Assembly (NCBI GenBank): GCA_022841465.1 | Contig: JALHRL010000017.1 | Span: 18,580-82,579 of the forward strand | DNA: 64,000 nucleotides | Direction: 5' to 3' | Origin: Bacteroidia bacterium | GTDB lineage: Bacteria > Bacteroidota > Bacteroidia > B-17B0 > Aurantibacillaceae | In this document: positions 1-8,078 of the stretch, piece by piece | How positions within the stretch are numbered: position 1 is the stretch's first letter | How the letters are laid out: each line of letters opens with the position of its first letter | The notes under the pieces: model-generated | Databases searched by the model: none | Told to the model about the DNA's origin: nothing | What the model saw: the letters and a program-made list of their open reading frames with translations, nothing else | Program-made: the position numbers and the translations under genes

Positions 1-2
1 TC

Positions 3-392
3 CAAAACTCTTTTATTGCAGAAATAGCAGAAGCTGAAAATGGAAAAAAAGCACTTGAACTTATTAAAAAAGAAACATTTGATATTGTTTTAATGGACAT
101 CAACATGCCTAAACTAAATGGCATTGAAACAACAAAATTCATTACAGATAATTATCCAAAAACAAAAGTTATTGCTTTTACCCTACATAACGAAAGTTAT
201 ATTGCAAAAGAAATGTTAGAAGCGGGTGTTAAAGGTTACTTGTTAAAAAATACGGATATTACAGAAATAACAAAAGCAATTTTAACTGTAAATAATGGTG
301 GTATTTACATCTGTAAAGAAGTTGAACCTATTATCCGAAACAATAAAACATTAAAAAAACTATTTAATAAAAATAAGCCACGTAAAAAATAA
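3..392 (+). CDS. Response-regulator receiver domain, 5' end outside the window
   Basis: The reading frame is open from base 3, so the protein starts upstream of the window; the ATG at 93 lies inside the domain. The visible part covers most of a CheY-like receiver. The phospho-acceptor Asp is in LMDINMP, the conserved Thr in VIAFT and the conserved Lys in GYLLKN. This arrangement is typical of NarL/LuxR-type regulators, which normally carry a C-terminal HTH of about 60 residues. Here only about 25 basic, Lys/Asn-rich residues follow the last receiver helix before the stop, so there is no DNA-binding domain. It may be a stand-alone receiver or a truncated regulator. The partner kinase is not in the window. 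Confidence 0.8.
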   Translation, partial: QNSFIAEIAEAENGKKALELIKKETFDIVLMDINMPKLNGIETTKFITDNYPKTKVIAFTLHNESYIAKEMLEAGVKGYLLKNTDITEITKAILTVNNGGIYICKEVEPIIRNNKTLKKLFNKNKPRKK

Positions 393-478
393 GTTTGGCA
401 TTAAAATCTCTTCACCTTATCAATTTATTAAATATTTCTCGCTTTTTCACCAAGTCACTAAACCAGTCGTTTTTAACT

Positions 479-526
479 AAAATATATTTTATATAATATA
501 TAATTATATTTTATAAAATATATTTT
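479..526. repeat. AT-only imperfect palindrome upstream of the sirtuin gene
   Basis: The 14-base arm AAAATATATTTTAT at 479-492 is the reverse complement of 513-526. It lies about 60 bases before the sirtuin-like gene. The same TTTTATAAAATATATTTT core recurs in the perfect palindrome at 1840-1869 on the other side of that gene. Confidence 0.6.
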
Positions 527-589
527 CTAACACTAACTCAAGTTTAATTATAATACACTATTTTTAAAATATATTAAACTGAAGGCAGA

Positions 590-1420
590 ATGGATTATTT
601 AATAAGTGAAAATATTGAAAAAACGGTAAGTTTAATTAAAAACGCGGAAGCAATTGCCATTTTTGCAGGTGCAGGTATGAGTGTTGATTCGGGTTTAGAA
701 CAATACAGGGGTGAAAACGGACTTTGGACAAAATCTGTTACTATAAATAATAAAACTTATAAGTTTGAAGACCTTTTAACACATATTGCTTTTGAAGAAA
801 CACCATACGAAGCCTGGGGTTTTATTGGAAATTTAATTGAAAAATATAAAAACACTCAACCACATTCCGGTTATTATCAATTATTAGAGCTTTTAAAAAA
901 CAAAGAATATTTTGTTATTACCTCTAATTGTGATGAATATTTTAAAAAAGCCGGTTTTTCTCATGAAAAAATTTACGAATGCCATGGTTCTATATTTAAT
1001 ATGCAATGTTTAAACATAAAAGAACGTGGAATTCATGAAACCAGTCCAATAAAATTAGATAAAAACTCGCATTTAGCATTAGACCCTTTACCAAAATGTC
1101 CAAAATGTGGTGAAAATTGTCGACCAAACATTTATATGTTTTACGATTGGTTTTGGGAATCGCAAAATTCAGTAAAACAACAAATAAATTATAATAACTG
1201 GCACAAAAACATATTAAAAACAACCGATAAAATAGTGGCAATTGAAATTGGAGCCGGTAAAACTATAAATACTATACGTAAACTGTGTGAAAAATTTACC
1301 GAAAATAAGCACCCATTAGTTAGAATTAACCCGCATGACTGTGAAATTGTTTGTAAAAACCAAATTTCAATACCTGATACAGCAAAAAATGCAATTTCAG
1401 CTATTTCCGGTTTTATTTAA
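590..1420 (+). CDS. SIR2-family (sirtuin-like) NAD-dependent protein
   Basis: A Rossmann-fold SIR2 domain fills the 276 residues. GAGMSVDSGLEQYRG (27-41) is the NAD-binding motif, S112-N113-C-D115 corresponds to the TQNxD motif, and H132 in the CHGS motif is the expected catalytic base. Zinc-ribbon cysteines are C140, C170, C173 and C177; the first CxxC pair is incomplete. Known sirtuins are NAD-dependent deacylases, while SIR2 domains in defence systems consume NAD. Size and zinc residues favour a deacylase, but the gene stands alone on an integrase-bearing island, so a defence role is possible. The start at 590 follows a purine-rich GAAGGCAGA. No partner gene adjoins it. Confidence 0.8.
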   Translation: MDYLISENIEKTVSLIKNAEAIAIFAGAGMSVDSGLEQYRGENGLWTKSVTINNKTYKFEDLLTHIAFEETPYEAWGFIGNLIEKYKNTQPHSGYYQLLELLKNKEYFVITSNCDEYFKKAGFSHEKIYECHGSIFNMQCLNIKERGIHETSPIKLDKNSHLALDPLPKCPKCGENCRPNIYMFYDWFWESQNSVKQQINYNNWHKNILKTTDKIVAIEIGAGKTINTIRKLCEKFTENKHPLVRINPHDCEIVCKNQISIPDTAKNAISAISGFI

Positions 1421-1444
1421 AACAAAAATAAGCCCTTACAAATA

Positions 1445-1608
1445 CATTTACATTTTCATTTACACTGTTTTTACATATAAAAATTAAATTTTAATGCTTA
1501 AAAATACCTGTTTTTTATAAAAAACTCATTTACATTTTCATTTACACTGTTTTTACATATAAAAATTAAATTGTAATGCTTAAAAATACCTTTTTCATAA
1601 AAAACACA
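1445..1608. repeat. Two-copy tandem repeat, period 82
   Basis: The unit beginning CATTTACATTTTCATTTACA at 1445 is repeated at 1527 with only a few substitutions and a short indel. It follows the sirtuin-like gene directly and carries no obvious coding potential. Confidence 0.8.
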
Positions 1609-1839
1609 TTCAATGTATTTCAAATTTTTTCATTATAATAAAGTCACAACTAACAACACCCTTTAAATGTTACTATAATTTTTACATGAATACGGTTTTT
1701 TCACCAGTAATTCATTATAATTATTATCCACCATATATAAAAATTTACTGAATTATTAAATTTACACTGTGAAATACCAAAACAGGTATATTTTTTACGT
1801 ATAAATAAATTATTACGAATACCATTTTATCGATGCCCA

Positions 1840-1869
1840 AAAAAATATATTTTATAAAATATATTTTTT
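1840..1869. repeat. Perfect 30-base AT palindrome
   Basis: Positions 1840-1869 are identical to their own reverse complement, centred on the AT at 1854/1855. It shares its core with the imperfect palindrome at 479-526. It may be a protein-binding site or the footprint of a mobile element; the sequence alone does not decide. Confidence 0.75.
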
Positions 1870-2282
1870 AAGGAATAATCACATTAACAGCCAGTTACAA
1901 AAACACATATTTTACTTTTTTATTGAAAAATAAATAATTAATGGGGCTTTACACAGAATCATTGCTATTTAAAATAGCTATTTAAATAAACACTCCATGA
2001 AAAAGGTAAATTATTTATGTGAAATAATATTTATTAAAAAAAAGAATTTCTGAAACTTAAAACACTTGCTTTTTATGATTGCAAAAACCACTGCTTAAAA
2101 AATGGTTGTAAATTACATTAAAAACTATTTTTTTGGAACAAACCCATAAAACTGAAAATTTTAACAATTTGTTTTTTGTTCTTTTAAATACTGTTTAAAA
2201 ACACCTTTTTAAATAATGTTGAATTACTTTATAAAATAATTATATTTATAATAAGAAGAAATAAACTAGCGGTTATACGTAA

Positions 2283-2289
2283 GTTAGGC
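2283..2289 (+). other. Integron-type core site GTTAGGC (cassette left boundary)
   Basis: GTTAGGC fits the GTTRRRY consensus of integron recombination sites and lies 8 bases before the DUF2971 start codon, where a cassette boundary is expected. It is exactly complementary to the GCCTAAC just after that gene (3115-3121). No integron integrase is visible in the window. Confidence 0.4.
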
Positions 2290-2297
2290 CCCATTTT

Positions 2298-3107
2298 ATG
2301 GACGAATTCAAAATAGACGAAGAACATAAATTAGTCTTGACAAAAGACGTCTGGATTGTTCATAAAAATGGGGTTCCACAGACAACTATACCAGACAAAT
2401 TATTCAAGTATTATTCCCTCTCTCAAAATAATCTGGACGCATTAAGAAACGGTTATTTTTTTCTTAGCAATCCAAAAGTTTTTAATGACCCTTTTGACTG
2501 TTGTTCAAATCTAATAATTGAAAAAAGAACACCTGCTATTAATGGTGCTTACACACCACTAATAAATGACATAAAGGACAAGGGAATCACTTGTTTTTCA
2601 AAGGACGGCATGAACCCTTTAATGTGGGGACATTACAGTAATTCATACAAGGGCTTTGTCTTAAAATTTGACAGTAAATTAAATACGACCAGGACTCCTG
2701 AAATCAAAAACGATCTGTTGACGGGTGTAATTTACAGTTCAGACCCAACTCCAACAACTATCAAGAATTCATTTTCCGAATATTATCAATTGGTAGTAAA
2801 ATTAAAACATTGGGAATACGAAAATGAATGGCGTCTGATTATTGACAAAAATGATACAAGACTAGAAAAATTATATTTCGATAAGAATTCAGTTGAAGAA
2901 ATAAATCTTGGATATCAAATTTTTCATAATATTCATAGTGACACAGATTTGCACAGACGCTATACTGAACTTATTAATATAGCTGAGCAAGAATATCCAC
3001 ATGCACTTTTATATATCGTCGGACCGCACGAGACCAAATTTCAGTTGACAAAGCGACGACTAATTCAAGCTCGGGACATCATGGACGCTGCAAGACTTTT
3101 TAAATAA
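2298..3107 (+). CDS. DUF2971 domain protein
   Basis: The 269-residue protein matches the DUF2971 family by pattern: an N-terminal YYSLSQNNLDALRNGYFFLS block, NDPFDC, a WGHYSNSYKGFVLKFD segment, and the characteristic HWEYENEWRLI near residue 175. The molecular function of this family is not established; members are frequent in accessory regions and integron cassettes. Composition is less AT-rich than neighbouring genes, suggesting separate acquisition. The gene is tightly framed by GTTAGGC upstream and an attC-like site downstream, which supports a cassette origin. No promoter is obvious, as is usual for cassette genes. Confidence 0.85.
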   Translation: MDEFKIDEEHKLVLTKDVWIVHKNGVPQTTIPDKLFKYYSLSQNNLDALRNGYFFLSNPKVFNDPFDCCSNLIIEKRTPAINGAYTPLINDIKDKGITCFSKDGMNPLMWGHYSNSYKGFVLKFDSKLNTTRTPEIKNDLLTGVIYSSDPTPTTIKNSFSEYYQLVVKLKHWEYENEWRLIIDKNDTRLEKLYFDKNSVEEINLGYQIFHNIHSDTDLHRRYTELINIAEQEYPHALLYIVGPHETKFQLTKRRLIQARDIMDAARLFK

Positions 3108-3114
3108 AAACAAG

Positions 3115-3168
3115 GCCTAACAGCGGTCTTGCCCCAAGGCGGAATAACTGCAAGGGCTTCGGTTAAAT
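3115..3168 (+). other. attC-like recombination site after the DUF2971 gene
   Basis: The segment starts with GCCTAAC (RYYYAAC) and ends with GTTAAAT (GTTRRRY). The two sides fold on each other: TAAC, several G/C positions and CTTGC on the left are complementary to GCAAG and GTTA on the right, with an unpaired base in the arm, as attC sites require. GTTGGAT at about 3220 is an alternative, less complementary end. Confidence 0.4.
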
Positions 3169-3674
3169 TATAGCCTGCAAAACAGATCGTTTTTTAATTT
3201 GCCTCCGCTAAAAAACATTTGTTGGATTTGAACCTTGAATGTGCCGATTCTTCGTAGACATTTCATCTTAAACAAAAAGCTTTTCCCTTCGATGGGCGAC
3301 TTCTCTCACAGGCGAAAACTCAGCAGCTCTTTCGGTTCGACAAGAATATTCAGGTAAAGATATTTTTAGCTATGCACTTTTTTGGCTGAAGCTAAATTCA
3401 CAACTATTGTAAAACCTCCCTTTCGGCTGAATCAGCCGTTTTGGCCTTCCCAAGCTGCGGTCATTTGTAATTTTTTCGTCCCTCTAAAAATCCAAATCAC
3501 CTCGCGCCCACGCACACAATAAGGTGTGGCGAAGCCACGATTTATGCGCATCTCACTATGGTCAGTCAGAAGCGCAAGCCTGCGGCAGCATGGCATTTAT
3601 ATAAGATACTAACAAATACAGAAGTCGCCCAAAAAATCATTATTTTTACTATCCCCCTTTATCCTAAATTAACA
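3169..3674. other. Intergenic mosaic, GC-richer than its surroundings
   Basis: About 500 bases without a convincing gene. The stretch is clearly less AT-rich than the island genes and contains a small hairpin GTGGC-GAA-GCCAC (3526-3538). The reading frame of the following ATPase runs into it as far as 3558, but that extension has unusual composition and no family similarity, so I treat it as untranslated. Confidence 0.5.
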
Positions 3675-5720
3675 ATGGCAGCGAAGAAGAATAAAGTAAC
3701 AATAAACAATAAGAGTGTTGATTCTGCTGGTATTACCAAAGATTATAAGGAAGCTATTGCAGAATTGATATGGAACGGATATGACGCTAATGCTACCTCC
3801 ATTAATATTGAGTTTGATGCCAATGAAATTGATACGGTTAATTATTTAAAAATCATTGATAACGGAGACGGGATTCAATATGATAACATTAATGAAACCT
3901 TTGGTTCATTTTTGGATTCTCATAAGAAAAACTCGTTTCAACGATCTTCTTATGTAAGAGGTAAAGAAGGAAAAGGTAGATTCTCTTTCACAACATTTGC
4001 CGATAAGGCCGCTTGGCATACCGTTTTTAAAAAAGAAGGAAAGTTACTTGAGTATACGATTACCATTAACAAATTCACCAAAGATCAATATAGTCTTGAT
4101 GAGCAAAAAATATCCAAAAGCAAAAAATCAGGTACTGTATTAACCCTTTTCGACTTATTCAATGTAACCGCATATTCTTTTTCTTCTAAAAAGTTTGAAG
4201 AGTATTTAGCCAATGAGTTTGGATGGTTTCTTTTCTTAAATAAGGACAACGGTTACTCTCTTAAAATTAATGGTGAGGAGCTTGATTATGATTATGTAAT
4301 AGCAGAGTCAGATTCAAAGACAGTTGCAATTAATGACGCTATTCAAAATAAATTTGATTTCAAGATAACTTACATAAGATGGAAAGAAAAAATTGGTGAT
4401 AGATATTATTACTATTTTTTAAATAAAGAAAAAAGAGAAAGTGCTAAAAAACTTACATCATTTAATAACAACGCAATTGAATTCCATCATAGCGTTTACG
4501 TTGAGTCTGATTATTTTAATGACTTTATTATTAACGAAAATGATGTTGATGTTTCGCTAATTGGAAGAAATCAACATGATCCTATTTTCAAACAATTAAT
4601 AGAAAATTTGAATGGGTTCCTTTTCGAAAAACAAAAACATTACATAAGAGGGAAAGGCGCAAACGAACTAATTAGAAAATATGAGTTTGCTGGTATTTTC
4701 TCAAATTTTAGAGACAATAAATACGACCAGAAAAGAAAGAAAGACTTAGTTAAGGTTGTAAAGGAACTTTACTGTGTTCAACCAAAAATATTTAAAGGCC
4801 TAAAAAAAGAACAGGAGATAACCTTCGTAGGTTTTTTAAATTTACTACTTGACACAGATGAACGCGAAAATATTCTGACTATCATGGAAGGAGTGGTCCA
4901 GTTAACAAAAACGGAACGAAATGATCTGGTTAAAGTATTAAAGAAAACTTCCCTTTCAAAAATAGTCAGCACAATCAAATTAATTGAAAATCGATATACC
5001 GTAATTGAACTTCTCAAAACTCTCATATTCGATCTTGAAAAATTTACAAAAGAAAGAGACCACGTTCAAAAAGCTATTCAAGAAAACTATTGGATTTTTG
5101 GTGAACAATTTCATTTAGCGTCAGCAGATAAGAATTTCGAAAAGCTACTTTCAGAATATTTGTACATTTTAGACGGGCAAAAAAAATCACATAAAATCGA
5201 CGAACAATATAGGTTAAAGCGCCCTGATATTTTCATGTGCAGAAAAAGAAGTATTCCTGATTTGCAAAATCACGATTCAGAAATAGATGAAAATATTATG
5301 GTTGAACTAAAAAGACCGAGTGTTGTTATTGGCATGGATCAGTTCAGACAAATTGAAGAATACATGCAGATAATCATTAAAGAGCCTAAATTTAATAGTC
5401 AAACGCGTAGCTGGAAATTCTTTATCATTGGCAAAGAAATGGATAGCTATATCCATGATCAATACGATTCGCACAAAAATAAAGGTAAATTATTTTTAGT
5501 ACAGTCTGTCAGAAACTACGAGATCTATGCCATGACATGGGATGACGTTTTCAGGATTTTTGACATAAAGCACAAATATCTTCTTACCAAATTAGATTTT
5601 GACAAAGCTGCTTTAGAAGAAGAATTAAAAGCAAAAGGTATTAATTTAAACAATCCTACTAAAGTAACTGAAGAAATAATATTGGTTTCAAAAGCGAAAA
5701 AGAAGAATGAAAAGAAATAG
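3675..5720 (+). CDS. GHKL ATPase fused to a Shedu-like PD-(D/E)xK nuclease
   Basis: Numbered from the ATG at 3675, the N-terminus is a Hsp90/MORC-like GHKL ATPase: E30-LIWN34-GYD37, D62-NGDG66 and a glycine-rich lid around GKEGKGRFSF (96-105). A helical middle follows. The last ~200 residues resemble the DUF4263/Shedu nuclease: ENYWIFG, RPD (516-518), and E544-L-K546 in VELKRP, then a Gln-rich helix, fitting a PD-(D/E)xK active site. Shedu proteins are known phage-defence nucleases whose N-terminal sensor domains vary, so I infer an ATP-gated defence nuclease. The frame is open upstream to 3558, but that part looks non-coding. The gene stands alone between two unrelated units on the island. 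Confidence 0.75.
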   Translation: MAAKKNKVTINNKSVDSAGITKDYKEAIAELIWNGYDANATSINIEFDANEIDTVNYLKIIDNGDGIQYDNINETFGSFLDSHKKNSFQRSSYVRGKEGKGRFSFTTFADKAAWHTVFKKEGKLLEYTITINKFTKDQYSLDEQKISKSKKSGTVLTLFDLFNVTAYSFSSKKFEEYLANEFGWFLFLNKDNGYSLKINGEELDYDYVIAESDSKTVAINDAIQNKFDFKITYIRWKEKIGDRYYYYFLNKEKRESAKKLTSFNNNAIEFHHSVYVESDYFNDFIINENDVDVSLIGRNQHDPIFKQLIENLNGFLFEKQKHYIRGKGANELIRKYEFAGIFSNFRDNKYDQKRKKDLVKVVKELYCVQPKIFKGLKKEQEITFVGFLNLLLDTDERENILTIMEGVVQLTKTERNDLVKVLKKTSLSKIVSTIKLIENRYTVIELLKTLIFDLEKFTKERDHVQKAIQENYWIFGEQFHLASADKNFEKLLSEYLYILDGQKKSHKIDEQYRLKRPDIFMCRKRSIPDLQNHDSEIDENIMVELKRPSVVIGMDQFRQIEEYMQIIIKEPKFNSQTRSWKFFIIGKEMDSYIHDQYDSHKNKGKLFLVQSVRNYEIYAMTWDDVFRIFDIKHKYLLTKLDFDKAALEEELKAKGINLNNPTKVTEEIILVSKAKKKNEKK

Positions 5721-5878
5721 CTTGAACAATTTGGCCGTCGCCTTCAGCCCAGGCTTTCCCTACAATCTTTTGCAAGAGACAGGCAAAAAAATTTCCGTTC
5801 AATCCCTAACGGTGGGAACATTTTAAAATCAAAATTTCATTTGTAAACAACGTCATTTGATTTTTTCTTAGAGATTGA

Positions 5879-6436
5879 CTAATGCTTATTAACTGTTTTA
5901 ATCATTTCCCTCGTCTTTATTATAAAATCGGAACACACTTTATTTATCTCATTTCTTATTGGCCCATCTAAAACAAGCTGACTTCCATCAATGTTGGTTG
6001 TCTTTTTATATAATTTTTTATATGCCTTATTTAATCCATTCACCTCAATACAAGTAATTTCAAATATCTCAATTGTTTTCGAAAACCGTTCTATATATAT
6101 ATTCAATTTATTAAGAAGATCTAAAATGGATTGGATATCCATTTCCCTTGATTGCATATTCTTTTCAATATGGTTAATTTCCTCTTCAATGTGCTTTAGA
6201 TCATTTATAACATATTCCTTTTCAAATCTTTGTTCAGTTATTTTTTTTGAAACATATAAACCTAACCAAACAGTCACAGCTGTTGTAACAACTAAAGTAA
6301 TAATGTCAAACGGGTCTAACTCTTTTGAAAATGAGGTAGTACTGAACCATGTCTGTGAGTATAAAAATCTAGCGAAAACATTTAAAAGAACAAATGAAAC
6401 AACTAGACTAAAAACCAATGCTATTTTTTTACCCAT
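5879..6436 (-). CDS. Membrane protein with two N-terminal helices and a coiled coil
   Basis: No family is recognised. Residues about 5-25 and 45-63 are hydrophobic membrane segments, followed by a Glu/Lys-rich helical part (about 68-120) with heptad character and then a C-terminal helical region. That predicts an inner-membrane anchor with a long cytoplasmic coiled coil. It is the last gene of an overlapping trio: its start overlaps the end of the DUF4325 gene by 16 bases, implying translational coupling and a shared function with the ATPase upstream. Confidence 0.65.
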   Translation of the reverse strand: MGKKIALVFSLVVSFVLLNVFARFLYSQTWFSTTSFSKELDPFDIITLVVTTAVTVWLGLYVSKKITEQRFEKEYVINDLKHIEEEINHIEKNMQSREMDIQSILDLLNKLNIYIERFSKTIEIFEITCIEVNGLNKAYKKLYKKTTNIDGSQLVLDGPIRNEINKVCSDFIIKTREMIKTVNKH

Positions 6437-6744
6437 ATGTCTTCCTCAATATATTTAACATCCCAAGCAAAAAATTCTGTATGAAAAACCAAAGTATTTT
6501 TGACATTGTCAACGCCAAATTGACGCGCCAATTCTCCAAATGATTGATCTAAAAAGGAACTACCATATCCTTTAGTCCCATCCAAATAAATATGAAGCTT
6601 TTCTTTTTCTTTAAAAGCCTCTTGATATTTTTGTTTTAAAATAGTCTCGTAAAAAAGCTCTCCCGAAGACGGTCCAACTTTAATCCATCTTCCTCCAAGT
6701 TTATCTCCAAAATCTTTGGCTATATTAATTGTGAATTTTTCCAT
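6421..6744 (-). CDS. DUF4325 (STAS-like) protein
   Basis: The 107-residue protein has the DUF4325 pattern: an N-terminal basic strand, LHIYLDGTKGYGSSFLDQSF (a strand leading into the glycine/serine turn) and GELARQFG. DUF4325 is related to STAS domains, which commonly pair with GHKL kinase-like ATPases as in SpoIIAA/SpoIIAB. The upstream gene is such an ATPase and overlaps this one by 25 bases, so a partner-switching or sensory complex is a reasonable inference. The downstream overlap ties in the membrane protein. Targets are unknown. Confidence 0.75.
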   Translation of the reverse strand: MEKFTINIAKDFGDKLGGRWIKVGPSSGELFYETILKQKYQEAFKEKEKLHIYLDGTKGYGSSFLDQSFGELARQFGVDNVKNTLVFHTEFFAWDVKYIEEDIWVKK

Positions 6745-7583
6745 TTTTGAAAGTTATTTTGGTCAATAGTCCAACTGTAATAGGTTCCTACAAAATTAGG
6801 GTTTTTATTGGCTATAAATACCCCATTTTGAAAGTTTAAAGATACATTATTTGTGATTAGTGTTAAATTTGCAACTAAACCATTTTCGATCATCTCTCGT
6901 AGTTGAGGTAATCCCCGCCCTCGATAGCTCATTTTGGTCGAGGAACCTAGCTTTCCAAATAATGCATCTAATACAATCCGCTTGTCGCTAAAAAAATAAT
7001 ACTTGATTGGCAGTTTTGCCTTTTTATGTGAATTAATTATACCCATTCCCATATCAACAAAAGTATATTTCACAATTCTATTTTTTCTATCAATTTCATG
7101 TGTAAGCCACCAATTGATATTCTTATTTTCAATACCGTGTTCTACAGCATTACCGATTAATTCAGTTAAAAATACATTAAAAGGATAATAGTATTCCTTT
7201 ATGCCAATTTTTTTTAAGTCTTTAACTATATCATCAACTAATCTTGGGCTCAGAAGTTTTTCTTTTTCCGCATCACTTATTTCAGGTATTTCAATGGCCT
7301 TGTTAATATGGAATATTTTGTCAGCAGATAACAAGGTTGTTTTGATTTTTTTTTCAGAGGGTAAGCGTCCTTTCCGAAATAATTTGTTCCTGTGCGTTAT
7401 GATTGATTTTTCCATCTGGGCAAATAATACCATCAAATCCCCTTTTTCCAACTCTTGAATTTCTGAAAAATCGATTGCTATTTCCTTATTTTTTGTTTCA
7501 ATAAGTTTGGAAAGAGTTAGAATTGTATTTCTCATGCTTCCATCCTTCAACAAAAAAGATTTAGGCATTTTAATAGTTTTCAT
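6720..7583 (-). CDS. STAS-like/GHKL ATPase, first gene of a three-gene module
   Basis: The C-terminal half is a GHKL ATP-binding domain: N-box E141-LIGN145-AVEHG, D177-MGMG181 and R221-GRGL225. The N-terminal ~65 residues (EIAIDFSEIQELEKGDLMVL) look like a STAS-type strand-helix unit. There is no transmembrane segment and no phospho-acceptor His box, so this resembles anti-sigma/serine-kinase type ATPases more than sensor histidine kinases. AGAGGAAAA lies just before the start. The gene overlaps the DUF4325 gene, which overlaps the membrane protein. The island position suggests defence or stress signalling, but no experiment-backed system of this exact layout is known to me. Confidence 0.75.
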   Translation of the reverse strand: MKTIKMPKSFLLKDGSMRNTILTLSKLIETKNKEIAIDFSEIQELEKGDLMVLFAQMEKSIITHRNKLFRKGRLPSEKKIKTTLLSADKIFHINKAIEIPEISDAEKEKLLSPRLVDDIVKDLKKIGIKEYYYPFNVFLTELIGNAVEHGIENKNINWWLTHEIDRKNRIVKYTFVDMGMGIINSHKKAKLPIKYYFFSDKRIVLDALFGKLGSSTKMSYRGRGLPQLREMIENGLVANLTLITNNVSLNFQNGVFIANKNPNFVGTYYSWTIDQNNFQKWKNSQLI

Positions 7584-7617
7584 TTTTCCTCTGTATCATG
7601 CTAACTCAATAAAATTA

Positions 7618-7683
7618 CTATTTTTTTATATGTTCAATCGTTGCGTCTAACGCTCTTCCTGCATCAGCTTTGGTAAGCTTGGC
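7618..7683 (-). pseudogene. Relic of an HU-family DNA-binding protein gene
   Basis: Between an in-frame TGA (7684-7686) and a TAG (7618-7620) the minus strand encodes AKLTKADAGRALDATIEHIK plus one Lys. This closely resembles helix 1-2 of HU proteins (consensus about AKLTKADA..ALDA.IE.I). Only about 21 codons survive, without a start codon, so it is a fragment. It sits between the ATPase trio and the excisionase gene, where a recombination junction would be expected. Confidence 0.55.
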
Positions 7684-7732
7684 TCATGCTTAAATAATAT
7701 TATTTAAAATAGCTTTCGTAGTTTCAATTACT

Positions 7733-8005
7733 TTAAACCTTATTTCTGTTTAGCAACTTTTCAATAGAATTTTTGCTATAAAATATTTTAGAGCCAACTT
7801 TAGAGTAAATTATTTTGCCCTTTTTACGAAGCGCCCAAAGACTGGTTTTTTTAAGTCCTAATAACTTTTGTGCATAGGCTTCAGGCACCCAGTCTTCTAT
7901 TTTTAAGGGTAATTCGTTCTTTTGGCACAATACAGCAAAAAGCTCATCAATTTTATTGTTTAATTGGTCAAACTTTTCTTGGGGAATTAATAAAAACTGG
8001 CTCAT
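7733..8005 (-). CDS. Excisionase-like helix-turn-helix protein
   Basis: The 90-residue protein has an N-terminal helix (residues 1-25), then a MerR/excisionase-type winged helix of the HTH_17 kind: YAQKLLGLKKTSLWALRKKG, followed by the wing KVGSKIFYSKNSIEKLL. Such small proteins next to tyrosine integrases direct excision or regulate the element. It lies downstream of the integrase and one other gene on the same strand, as in many Bacteroidota mobilisable elements. Its exact role, excision or transcriptional control, cannot be told from sequence. Confidence 0.75.
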   Translation of the reverse strand: MSQFLLIPQEKFDQLNNKIDELFAVLCQKNELPLKIEDWVPEAYAQKLLGLKKTSLWALRKKGKIIYSKVGSKIFYSKNSIEKLLNRNKV

Positions 8006-8078
8006 ATTAAAACTTTTTTACAAAGTAAGCCAATGGCATTTGTTTAAACTGCTGTATTTTCTGTTAAAATTTACAGTA

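Larger units (their letters stand above)
1421..2297. other. Long AT-rich intergenic stretch without a gene
   Basis: About 880 bases with no convincing reading frame on either strand. It holds an 82-base tandem duplication (1445-1608), a perfect 30-base palindrome (1840-1869) and, at its right end, a cassette-boundary-like GTTAGGC (2283-2289). Base composition is more AT-rich than the flanking genes. Confidence 0.7.

Noticed and set aside
3558..3674. Upstream extension of the ATPase-nuclease gene
   Set aside because: Composition matches the GC-richer intergenic mosaic and adds no domain; the ATG at 3675 gives the expected N-terminus.
5721..5878. Possible second attC-like site after the nuclease gene
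   Set aside because: CCCTAAC is present but does not fit RYYYAAC, and no complementary GTTRRRY partner with arm pairing was found.
7640..7655. GTTAGAC on the minus strand as an integron core site before the ATPase trio
   Set aside because: It matches GTTRRRY but lies within the HU relic (codons for Ala-Leu-Asp), which explains it better, and no attC arm is seen at the other end of the trio.
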